Shown here piece after piece: positions 37,291-48,800 of a stretch of DNA of 64,000 bases (positions within the stretch are counted from its first letter, which is position 1; every line of letters starts with the position of its first letter). Under the pieces are notes generated by a model. The model had not been told where the DNA came from. It made no database searches and saw only the letters and a program-made list of their open reading frames with translations. Origin of the DNA: Dipylidium caninum (taxonomy: Eukaryota > Platyhelminthes > Cestoda > Cyclophyllidea > Dipylidiidae); the NCBI GenBank assembly GCA_017562135.1, contig QEYB01001392.1, forward strand, positions 1-64,000, written 5' to 3'. The translations under genes were made by a program, and so were the position numbers.

Positions 37291-40200
37291 TTAACGGAAA
37301 AGGAAAGACTCACAATCAGAGTGGGATGTGTCTGCATTAATATCAGCTTTTTGCTCCGAGGGCCTGCTCAAGTTACTCGAGCCAAAGTGTGCTTGTTTGT
37401 TGGTCGACGTAGACTTAGCCATGGGTGAAATAACTGATTTAGTGAGGCTGTATTTGCCTACATCACACAGGGAGTTTGTCACGAAGTTCGCAACCTTGCG
37501 ACGATGGCTAAAGAAGGATTCTTCTGAGAGGAGCTTTAAAAGATCAATTTCATAAACGTTGGGCATTCCGTTTTGGTCACCTGAAAAGTTGTTGAAGAAT
37601 GACGCAATTACACTCGACTTAGGCACTCTCCAGGCGCAGGCACGACTCCCTGCAGTCGGCGGGAGCTGTTCCCACCGCCATTATGAATGGCGCCCTGGTG
37701 AGGCCGCCTGTCTGTTCAGGCAACTGCCCTAGAAGGCAGTGACAACGATTTTCTATAGCAACGTGACCACCCATACACCGCGCCGGCACGGGTTGTTGAT
37801 TTCCTCCACTTTTTATAAACTATCTCCTTTTACAGGGGAATTAACAAATGGGGCAACAATTGCCTGGCAGTTAATGACCAACTCGAAGAACATTAGGCAA
37901 GTAGACTTGGAAGCAAATGCACTTTCCACCTCTGAAAGAATCGAAAATCAAGTCAATTTGAGCATAAAAGGCCCATCTACTGGGGACGCGAGTACCACTG
38001 TCCGCAAATTAATGCCAAGCAAGTTCTTCAGTTTAAAGCACTAAATTAAGACTGAATAGTTTGTTTACTTATTTGTCCCCTGTCTATGATTCCAACTGAT
38101 TGGGCAATTTGTGGTGAAATGTGCGACAATAATGGAAATTACCTGGGACGGCCAGGCGACTGGACATCAAATTAGCGATTTGTTCCCTTGTAAGGGTTAT
38201 ATTTTTAATGTGACTCTGTCCAAGATTCCTCACCAGCGCCGCAGTATCGAAGCTCACACGGTTGGTTAAGCAAAGTATACTTGCACCTAAGAGAGAAGAT
38301 TTGTGCCCCTGTAAATTTCGCCTCTCCTGATTCAAGTCTTCCCCTTCAATTCAGATAAATGACCAGGTCTCCAGGAAGGCGTAATTGAATCTCATTACAA
38401 CTTCAAAGTGCGGTCGTAGAAAGGCTTCATGGTTGATTAGAGATGACACAAAGTCGACCATGGGTTATCATTAGACTCTAGTCTCAGAAGGCTTAGCGGG
38501 TTGTTTTTTTGAAGCCTCCAAAACATCCAAAATGAGGCTGAAATTTATCACTACTTTTGAAGCCTTAATGATAATACGGGAATGAACAAATCGGCTCTCG
38601 TCTAAAACCATCGGGAAGTCTGAAGTGTGGTGTAGAGGTAGAGGACGAGATTTGACTTTCTTAGGCGTACTTTTGGTAAGTGTTACGACACCACGCAAAG
38701 TAACAGCAGGGAGGAGCACCTGCACACCGAAGATTGAGATTATGGCGGCCTCATAAGTGCGTTCGTAATTACCTTTTCTCATTAAACTAAGGTGGCGGTC
38801 TGTGATGTTCACTTGGTAACTCCGATTGTCCAGAGTGTCCGATTTCCAGTTGTGGAAGGAGATAAAGTGGCAAAGTGGGAGCAGACTTTCTAGGCGTTCG
38901 GACTGGGCAAAACCTAGGCCGCTGCAGGTGCCCTCCGGCACGGTTGGGTCGTGGACCACGACTTTAAGGCCGAAAACAGAGCAGCGTCTTGCCACTGCAA
39001 GGCCAATTGGGTCTAAAACAGGACATATAATTTTTAACAGCGATTATTAAGGAATAAAGCAGTTGCATTGGCTGTCGGGTACTCTCTTGTTTCGTTTTCA
39101 CACGATGCTATTATCCACTAAACAAAATATTTTCGGACGTTTGCGACTTGATTTATTAGAAGTTCACAATTCCCCCCCCGCCCCGCCGCGGAGAGTAAAT
39201 AGGACTTTAACATCCGCATTATACTCGCCTTTCCTATTGGACATATGCGTCCAGTTAATCTGGTCAAGATAGGAATTTTGTTAGGCAATTCAGCGCTTCT
39301 CGACCTCGCGAAGATGGGTGCTCGTTAATATTCACGCCAGAGGCGTTGTAGCCTCATTAGAGTCATTGGCCCTGGCTACCATGAGGACAGAAAATTCGAG
39401 CTGTCAGAATTTGAATGATATCAGATAGCCGGAAGGAAGTGTTCCCAGTCCAGGCTGTCACGCAGCCTGCCTTCTGCTAACTCGCTGAAACGGGAAATTG
39501 GTTGGGTGTCGTATCGCCTCTCTTTGTCTAAAAGCATGAGATTAAAGCCAGCAAACTGAGTTAAACTGAAAATTCGGTTTTTAATTTACAGACCTACCGC
39601 CGAGGCAATATGCTTTATTAGAAATCTTAAGGCTAAATTATTCACCGTTCTAAAAGTCGTGAACAAGTCTAAACACCACAAAAAAGGCATTAAGGCAGGT
39701 TAATAGCGTAGACACCAATGACAAGTAAAACCTGATTCCGAAAACCCCAATTCCCCGCCCTTGAATACATGATACGTTTCTATCTCATCTTTGCCTTGAA
39801 GTGATCCTGTGGGAGGAACTGTAACTATATGAATGGCCGCGAGGAGGACCAAACAGTTAGTGGAAGCACCCTAGAAAAAGGTTTAGTGATTTCAAAACGC
39901 ACAATCACTCCATCCGAAGTAATTATCACCTTCTTCATATGGTAATAATTCCATTTGTATTTATTACTTTCCTACTGTTCCTTTCCCGTCGACTGGTATG
40001 TGTTAACAATGGGAGATGAGGTAGATAAGATGACGAAGGACAAGCACACATACACAAACCTATTCGGCGCGGTTATAAAAAAACCAACTAACCGAGTCCA
40101 ATGAGTCCCAGCACCCTTCCGCGGAGATTTCTTGAAAAAGTCTTCTCTGCTGGTGTTGCGGCATCCTCACGAGCAAGAAGTGATGGTGCATTTCCCCAGC

Positions 40201-42304
40201 AAGTGCTGTAGTTGTATTGAAGAATTTTAGAGAAAACAATGTCGGCTGCAGTATCTACGTCTGGCTCCGGTTGCATAATCCTGAAGTTGATCCCTGCGAT
40301 AAAAGTGTGCTCCATTTATACCATGAGCAAACATTAAATAAGGCTGGCCCACTCAACACTAATATGGAACATGAGGGGAAGCACTCTAGCAGCAGAAGAA
40401 CGTCATGATGCCTTTGTAACGACGCATCGCAGCGCCACAACACAACAGGCGCATGGAGGAGGCTGGTCCGTACACCACAACCACGTTCTACTGCTCCCTT
40501 CTCAGCGGCATCTCTTTCGGGTCACCCAAACTAATTTAAAGGAACTTATTAGCAACAATTTCGGTGATCTCCATTTACTCTTAAAAAACAAGTATGTGAC
40601 TTGGCAAATAAAAGTGAGCGACAAACTCGTCAGCCCAAAGAACTATTTACCGTGACTTCGGAAATAATCCGAAGCTCCATCCATTGCGGTGCTAAACACG
40701 TCGGCGAGAACAACCAAATGAAGGTTTGTGAATTGACGGATGATGTACTTGTCGTACAGTTCCATATCGTAGAAAATAATAACAACTGCTGTTCGGAAAA
40801 CCTAAAAACATATTTACATAATGTAATGACTCTATCAACGTTAAATTATGTTAGAGCGCAGTGGTGGTGCAAAAATTGTGGATTGGGGTTCATTGAGAGT
40901 GAGCCTAAAGCACGGGAAGGAGTAGCTAGGTGCCTTATATAAGACAGGGATGATGGTTTATCTGAATGAAACAGTTTGAGGCACTGTGGCAAGTCATGGT
41001 ATCCAAATATTGGGGGTGTTGAACAAAAGAAGAGAGAGCTCGGGAACGTGCCTCTGGAGTCAGCCAAACCTCACTGAGCTTTCGAATCACGACGACGTCA
41101 TTCAGTTGCAGCCTATTATTCGTCAAAGTTTGGCGGTCGGCAAAGTAGTCCGAAATTCTGTCGAATATAACCATGGTGTTCGACCTCGTGCCTAAGAAAG
41201 GGTAGAGGGCGGAGAAGGGACTCGCACACCTTTACGATCTCCGTACATAGTTAAAATAAGCCTAGTTTGGAGACTACCCTAGCCTAGCGCGAAAAAAGAG
41301 CGAAGAGCCTTCCACCTGCAACAGTTAATTCGCGGACTACTGTTTTTTTTCACTAATTCTGTAAGATTTCCACTGCTTCTCATTTCAATTTTTCATGTAC
41401 CGACAATCGTCATGAGATTTTGAAAGTTAGGTAAACATTGGACCTACAAAGGGATCCGAATGAATGGGTTATCTGAGGCAAATTATGGCACGAAAACAAA
41501 TGAGTTGGGGTCGTTCCGCTTAGAAGAGCGTTGCAAATCTGTATCATTTCCGACCAGTGTTCTTCGTGAGCAGCATAAGACGCAGTGATAGTGGAGGACA
41601 TCGCAGCGAAATCCTCTGACGACAGCAGCGGAGGGGGCTGAATGGATCGGAGCAGTGGTGGTGGCGGTGGTGGCGGTGGCGGCAGAGAATCCGTTCCCCT
41701 CTCCTTCAAACTCATCGACGAGGGGCGAAAGCGATAAGTAAGGAAAGAACCTCCGCGTCGATGGGAAGCAGCTGCAGCGGGTATGGCGGAGCGAAAGAGG
41801 GACCCTCCTTCACGTCCTAAGACTGCAGAACCGATGGAAGTGACGGATAAACGTAGACCCTTCGAAGGTAGTTCGATTCGCCGGGGAGGGTCGACGGCAG
41901 GATCAGCTACTGGGATGTCACCCTCCCTCTTCTCGCCTCCATGGAAATGTCCCGAACAGATACGGAGCTATGATTTTGATGAAGTTAGCATACTCGTAAA
42001 TTTATAAGTATTATTAGTAAAGCTTCAGTCCAATAAATGAATATTATTTTATTCAGAAAATATCGAACTACGTTGACTCTACTACGGTGTGCCTTTTCTC
42101 GTAGGCGCAAAAATTAATTACTTGAATATGCTAAACTAATCTTACCTGACTGACAATGTTGGCTTCTGTACGCCCAATGGCCTCCAACCACTTGTCCCGC
42201 AGAACCGCCGGTTTCTTCGGCACTCGATAGAAATGCCTGTTATCTTCAAATCCTTTATAGCGCGATCTAAACTTGCAATTAGGAAATCCGCATGTCGTTG
42301 GCAT
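37291..42304 (-). CDS. ctbp-1: THAP-domain CtBP co-repressor (CTBP-1 type), divergent dehydrogenase fold
   Basis: CtBP proteins are NAD(H)-binding transcriptional co-repressors. Predicted minus-strand exons are 42304-42146, 41967-41448, 41191-41048, 40691-40651, 40293-40093, 39012-38773, 38619-38477, 38326-38143 and 37580-37291 (stop). Exons 1-2 form a THAP zinc finger: Cys5, Cys10, Cys57 and His60 (C-x4-C-x46-C-x2-H), with Pro29, Trp39 and Phe61 in the expected places; DNA-binding THAP domains open nematode CTBP-1. Exon 2 continues through a low-complexity linker with a nine-proline run. The later exons follow the CtBP order: DTAADIVFSKIL, the nucleotide-binding turn VLGLIGLDPIG, VVVHDPTVPEG, then LDESRFVHS and ILCLTNRVSFDTAA. 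The last exon is a Ser/Lys-rich tail. Phases agree at every join except between exons 4 and 5, where one exon (about 15 residues) is missing from my model. Catalytic and Gly-motif residues differ from those of active CtBP. Confidence 0.85.
41640..41690 (-). repeat. Proline-codon repeat in CtBP exon 2
   Basis: A GGTGGC-type repeat on the plus strand encodes nine consecutive prolines on the minus strand, followed by a second short PPP stretch, within the linker between the THAP domain and the dehydrogenase fold. Such runs are common in disordered linkers and prone to length change. Confidence 0.7.
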
Positions 42305-42316
42305 CCTGAAAATACC
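42305..42316 (-). promoter_or_regulatory. Probable trans-splice acceptor of the CtBP gene
   Basis: On the minus strand GGTATTTTCAG precedes a single G and then the ATG of the THAP exon. A canonical nematode acceptor one base from the start codon is typical of spliced-leader addition. A cis-spliced 5' UTR exon would look the same. Confidence 0.55.
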
Positions 42317-43275
42317 ATTTCGTAATGTTAGTATTTCTTAGCCTTTCAGTCCCAATTATTTTGGTAATACAAGTATTTCATCACAGATTTGGCAGTGCTT
42401 GTTAACGATGAGAGACAACAGAATACAGAGCAAGAGTGAACAATGTGTTTTTAAAGTAAAAAGAATAATTAGCTCATTGTAATAAGGTGGCAAGGCATGT
42501 TTTCGAAAACATACCTACTCAATAAACTTTCTACTTGACAGCTGACATGGTGAGGTCTGCGGAAGAGTAAAGCCCTAACCCAATCGCATATGAAATGGGA
42601 ATGAAAAACGTGAAGAGAGCGCAGACACATTGGTCCGATAAATTAGAAGAGGAGGATAGTAGGAAAGAATAATGAGCCACCTAAGCGTGTAGCGCCTCAG
42701 GGCTGCTGTAATTTACCTTGATATCACATCCCGAATTAAATGAAGTAAAGTACAGGATGAAGGAACAACAGCAAATGCTATTAAGCCTGACGACTATTAT
42801 TTATCATAATGAACTTTCTTCACAAGGCAATGAAAACACCTACTTCTATCCAACCTCCAACAACTTTAGCTGAAAAAGAATATTATAAGAAGGTTTGCAG
42901 ATAGGAATAAAGCGACTAGGCCGGCACTCCGCTTGTCTGCAGGGAAATGATGACCTACCTATTAGGGCAAGATAAAGACGACTCACGCAGCAAAGCCACT
43001 AGTCTTTTGGAAGTCACCAATAGTCGTCCTATATTTGCCCTAACCGAGGGGTTCATATCCGCGCCCCGGCGAGGCGACTGCGATTGTACGCTTCCCGCTG
43101 CCCCCCCAACAATCTGATTGGTTTGCAATGCGGTGGGCACGCAAATCCTCGCTCAATTCTCCTGCCATTGGTTAAGGGCGGGGCATTTCGGGCCGAAATC
43201 CGCCAATATTTTTGCTAATAGGCAGGGAAGGAAAAGGGACATTATCCTCACCTCAGGAATTGTGATATATGCTCA

Positions 43276-43675
43276 TTAGTGAACCAACTGCAAATTTTTG
43301 AAGTTTTTTGACAAGTTTGTCCAGCCGCTTTCGGTTATCGCCAAATGTTGCTTTTCTTCGAATAAAGTATCAAAAGAAGGAGCCATTCTAATGAGCTGCA
43401 CAAGTTTGGCCTGGATTGGCCAATCATGTGAGTAGCGAGTACCGACTATTTCCGTCTCACCATTGCATTGGCGGCCCGTATCATTAAAAAAGATTGAAGA
43501 AGAATAAGGGTTATGAGATTTGTAAGTAGAGACCTCAAAATTCGCATCAAAAGGTTTAACACAAGTTCGAAAATTAATTGTTTTGAATTTAACTAACACT
43601 ATGTCAAGTAGGATTAGCGAATAAAGACTGAAATTTTCTCGTCCGAGTTGATGAGCATCTAGTTTTTCCACCTGG
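43276..43675 (-). CDS. Unrecognised coding-like exon (about 131 codons)
   Basis: After an acceptor-like AATCACCAG near 43674, the minus strand stays open to a TAA at 43276. The second half reads as ordinary protein (ETEIVGTRYSHDWPIQAKLV, then LIRMAPSFDTLFEEKQHLAI). It was not recognised and no partner exon was found. It lies about 1 kb upstream of the CtBP start on the same strand. It could be the end of a neighbouring gene, or chance in an A-rich region. Confidence 0.35.
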
Positions 43676-45833
43676 TGATTCAGTCTTCATTTTCAATAAA
43701 AGAATTCACTAAAAATTGGCGAAAATGCGGAGAACCAAGGGCACCTAATAGAGATGACTTACCTGTTTAAAATTTTAGAAAGGGGATGACCAAAGAGCAG
43801 TGGAATATTCACAATTTCTACTGGCGATCAATCACATTACCCATGTTATTACAATCAAGAATAATCGGGGCTCCATGAAAAAAATATATTTCCCAAATGC
43901 AATCTAAAGTAACTTTTTTCCATTGCGGTGCCACTATTTATCCCCTCGGAGGTCATTTCAGGGATGCGTTGATAGGAAGTGTATAGAGAGGAATCTGAAA
44001 CACGTAGGTCATTGTTTAAGATATGAATAGCTACCTTGGTGTTTCATTATACTAAACATGAAATGCTTCCAATGGGGAGTTCGTAGGCTACAGAAACATT
44101 CGCGCTATTAAATAATAATGCGAAGGTCAAAGTTACGTTGAGGAGTTGAGTTCCTGGCCCTTGACACATTACCACTGTCAATATAATACTTTCAATAGAG
44201 CCAGGGAGGCTTCAAATATATCCAGAACACATGCATAACACATTGTCGCTAGGCATTCAGGCTGACTTTTACGTTTAAATTGGTTACTTTAGCACACTTA
44301 CAAAGTTTATAGTTTCTTTTTACTCATAAGGCCAGCTTAATAAAGGAAAAATGTACTGTTAACACACGAGCAAGCGAAGGACAGCAGGGCTTGAGTTACA
44401 CATTTAACTCTGTTGAGGCGAATGAGAGGATGCTATTATGGAATTGACGATCAAGCAAAGAATGAATATGGAAAATTAATTTTGATCTTGACTTTTGCGC
44501 AACAACTACTAATAGAGTAAAGTCGATCTCCTATGGATAACATGAGCTCCTAACATGGAGTCCCGTTTCTATCCCCAGAGGAGGCTCGACCTCCACGTTC
44601 GTTTCATATGGTCATTACACTAAGAGGCGCCTGATAACAGTGTGTGCACATTGTAGATTATTGCCCGTGGCTTGGTTCTGGCAGAAGTAAAAAGAACTGA
44701 GAGCAATAGGGATGTGTCTTAAAAAGGAACAGCCAGACCATGTTTTCGTCTTCGGAATCGTCCCTACTTTAAGCCAAATTATTACTTCCCATCATTAATT
44801 TACAACTCATGACAGTAAGTTATAGCATTTGCCAGGAGACATTCGTAAAGAGGAAGCTCTACACCCTTGGCAACGGGATGGATCTAAATATTTTACGAGA
44901 TATGATTGTTTTATAACACTATCAGTGAAATAAATCAAATAGACCAAATAAACTAAAAGTTTTTGGAAGTTATTTAAGTCATATTAAGTGGGAATTAGAG
45001 GCCTCTGACTCCTCACTTATGGCCCCACTGACAACATCTTACTAGTCGACCGGAATTTGTAATCCCCACTTTTAAACGACTTAAGGCAAGAAGACCCATG
45101 GATAGCGGTCGCAACTGGAACCAGGGCACATTACATATTTTGATTTATAACGTCTCTTCTTCTTCGCCTTACAAGTTGTGGATATGCAAAAGGGGGGTCT
45201 TTCATCAGCTTTTGATGAGCACGGTATAGGTCTGGTGTATCATTTGTATAAACATTTGAGGATACCATCTTTCTCCATAAAAGTCACCGAATGAGAAGGA
45301 ATACAAGGTTTGTCATGCTAGGAATGATAATCTTTGGTTGTGCACTTTTTTAATTTTTGGATTCCGTAGTCACTCGAAATCGCTGACAGTTTAAAAAATG
45401 ACGTGGTGTATAAACTTATTACAGCATTGGATAGCATAGCTTAACCTCGGCGCACACGAGTGAGAGTTGACACAACGAGTTTCTCCAAGATTTAAAAATT
45501 TTGGGTTCCGTAAATGTAGTTAATTTATTTAAACACCTTTTTTAAGCAAATAAATTACTCAAAATTGTGCACACCAAATCAGTTTTCCATCAAATAAGCG
45601 CAGTCAATCACAAATAACTACGAACGTAAAGTGAATAAGCTTAATGTTTCAAATAATTCGGGTTAGAGCAAATCACGCTTTCCACTTTGTTTTAAGCGGC
45701 ACAGCGAATCGCCGACACTTCGAGATATGGGGGAGGTCGAGCTTGCAGCGTCTTCGCGGCTTTCTGCGAAGGGAGATGGTGCTTTCAAGTAACTTCATTC
45801 ATAAGCGTAATTGATAGGAGTGCGAATGATATA
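43676..45833. other. No supported gene
   Basis: This AT-rich stretch lies between the unknown minus-strand exon and the SMG5 start and contains no long ORFs. It should hold the SMG5 5' region and any first exon. The frame of SMG5 exon 1 stays open for about 120 nt upstream of the chosen ATG but contains no earlier in-frame ATG. Confidence 0.5.
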
Positions 45834-48800
45834 ATGCGGAAAATCGATGCCTTGTATAAGAGCGGAACTCCATCGCAATCGCTTTTTGACCACAGCGCTA
45901 CTAATTCTAGGTTACGGTAATATTTTCCGCCAGTGTTACACTCGCTTAGCCTCAGAACCATTCTTTTGAAATTGATGTTTTTGGACCCCTTGGGCTATGG
46001 CAATAAATGTGAGGAACTTATGTGGCAAAGGGTTTTCTACGAACCAATTCGTATCGCCAAAGCTGAGTGGCACGTAAGTAACCACTTTCCATATACTCGA
46101 CCAGAACCCAGATTTGCATGACCAAACGCATTTTGTGGACCAATACAAGGTTCACCTCACAAGTGCCCTTGGATTTTATCAGTACTTTCTCTTACGTCTT
46201 CAACAAGAATTTTATCGTCCTGATATTTGGCCAAATGCATGGCACTTAGTGGGGCTCCATAAAATTTTATGTAAGTCAGTAATCGGCTATCTGAAAAATA
46301 GTTTCAAACAACGTGGAGGTTGGTACTGCCGAATCGCAATGGGGAGAAAAAATCGCACATAAGGTTCTAATCTACATTGGTGATTTATGCAAGTTCTTCA
46401 TGTTCCATTATAATCATACATTAGATCGGTATCGAGTTGAAGTCGGCGACTTTTATTCCCGTGCTATAGCTTGCACTTATTATAAAATGGCAGTGGCCAT
46501 AAATCCTGAGAACGGTAATCTCATTTTTAAGAAACATTCGCTCTTTTTTGAAACATAGGAACTCCGCACAATCAGTTAGGTACTTTAGATGTTAGTCGAT
46601 GTTTTGGTTTGAATACCGTCTTCCATTGTCTTCGAGCAATTGTATCACCCGTTCCATTTGAGGGTGCTAAAGGAAATCTGGCAACGTTTCTGCTCAACAA
46701 CGAATCTCGTTTTGTTAACATGAAAGCGAATAAGCTTCAAATGCCGAGCCTACGTTCTCAGGTCTTGAATCGAAAGGCAGCAATAAAGTTTGATGAATAT
46801 TACTTTCATCCGTTTTTTTTTGTTGCATAGACTCAAGGATTTACGCATTACTATAATTAAATACCTTTTTGTAATTCATCGAAACGCTCAAGCTTATCTG
46901 AAGTAAGATTCTTCTTTTACGACACATCACATGGCTTCCTTAAGATGCTGATCTCTTTTTTTCATATTAGACCAGATGTAGATATCGGTAAATCATTAGA
47001 AGATCCAGAACTGCTGGATGAAATTATCGACGACGTCAGTTTCACACTGCGTTCTGAAACTAAGCGATTTGGTGCCAAATGTATAAATCATATTTTACCT
47101 CAATTTTCCGGGACTTTTAAACATGTTCCTGATTTCTGCCCTGATCCTGAATCACTCGGACGTCAGAAAACAGCAAGCACTCCTCTGATACCTCCTGTTA
47201 TTCTACGAATGATACTGAGTGTTCTACTTTTCATAGAACTGCTTTCAGCAAATGAGGTGGGTAGTCTTGAACAGATGTCGTATAAGTTTGATTACTTTCG
47301 AGTAAAAAATGACTTTTTTCTCTTGTAGACAAACATAGAGCGCTTGTTTGAACGTTCGAAGGAACTCCCGTTATTTACCCTTTACACTCTTGATTTGCTT
47401 CTTGTTCATTCGTTCCGTGCTATGGCAAAGACTGTGAATATGTTCAAAATCGCGGCTTTTAAGCGTCTAGGCATCGTTCAAGCAGAATCTTTTAGCGATT
47501 TACTCATAAAAACTCAGCCTATTGACGAGAATTTGAATCAGGACAATGGACCAAATGGTAGAACCCCTTGTTTATCACAAATATAAGTTATGCTTATTAG
47601 TAAACTCGAGTATATCTCCAACTATATTCTAAGATGGAGTCGTTTACTAACCGAAATACAAAATAATGAGTTCCTGCAAGATTTTTTTTCGGGCAGCGGA
47701 AATTCTTATTATCCTCAATACATCAGTTCGGTTTTGCTGCTTTTCATTATGATGAAACCTCTGGATATTTGACATTTTGCGTAGTATTTCTGTCTGCTAT
47801 TTTTGGCCCTCCTATTGGGTTTACGAAACCTTACACACGTGTACACGTCTATTTTTTTATTTTACTCTGAAAAATCTGGCGTTATATTAGGCAATGCATC
47901 CAATAGGCAGGACGTTTTCCACGAAGGACGTGATGACGCAGAGGAACCGAAAGAAGTAAGATTGGGGGATGACAATCATACTAATGATAAAGAAGACGAC
48001 GTAGACTCTGATTCTTCTGAAATGTCTACCCATGGCCCGCGTTTGCGACGGCTACGACCCAGATGTCGAATGATGGAAGAAGATGATTTTTTGAACTCTT
48101 CATTTAGTGACGAGGATAATGACGAAGAAGAAGAAGACAGTGAAAATTTAGGGGAATCGGATTATTATGATGAACAGGACTGGAATTGCCCTGAAGAAGA
48201 TAATATGGGTACCGATTTAAATGGACTCAAATCACAGGTATGTGTAGTTGTTTTCTCTTGCTTGCGATTTTTGGGTAAATATACTCGCCCCGTTGTCTCC
48301 GCTTTATTGTCAGAATTCTGAATCTCCACTTTCATGTGACGAACTTACGAGGTCAGGAGATTCAGCTGAAATCCACGCGGCGTCCCAACCTGTCCAAGTA
48401 CCCTTATTTTTGAGTGGTTGTGCAACTCATAATGGTAAAATTTCGATCTTTCTATCCCGTCTTAATTTTACCATTTTTGGAAGTATTAACACCTTAATCG
48501 GTCTTAGTAGAATAATGGGGAGTTCACGTTAAACTATTATCTCGAATTGAATGGATAGGTGTCTGACTTACCTTACTTCGCTGTGAGAACTTAGTGAATG
48601 TAATTAGTATCCATGATAAATTTAAGTTTTCGTACTGTCTTCGTACTGTCTTCAGTTAAAATTACTTTATTGAAAAATGCAAATATTTGATGTCATGACA
48701 TTAATAAGGACTTATTTCTAGAAAATTCTTCGCAGAACGAGGGATCAGTGTATGAACCGGGAACCGATGTAGGCCGTGTTTCGAGTGATGAGAAGGACGA

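Noticed and set aside
41000..41047. Continuation of CtBP exon 3 into RSRALSSF and beyond.
   Set aside because: Ending at 41048 and joining 40691 gives the exact spacing of CtBP; the read-through sequence has no match.
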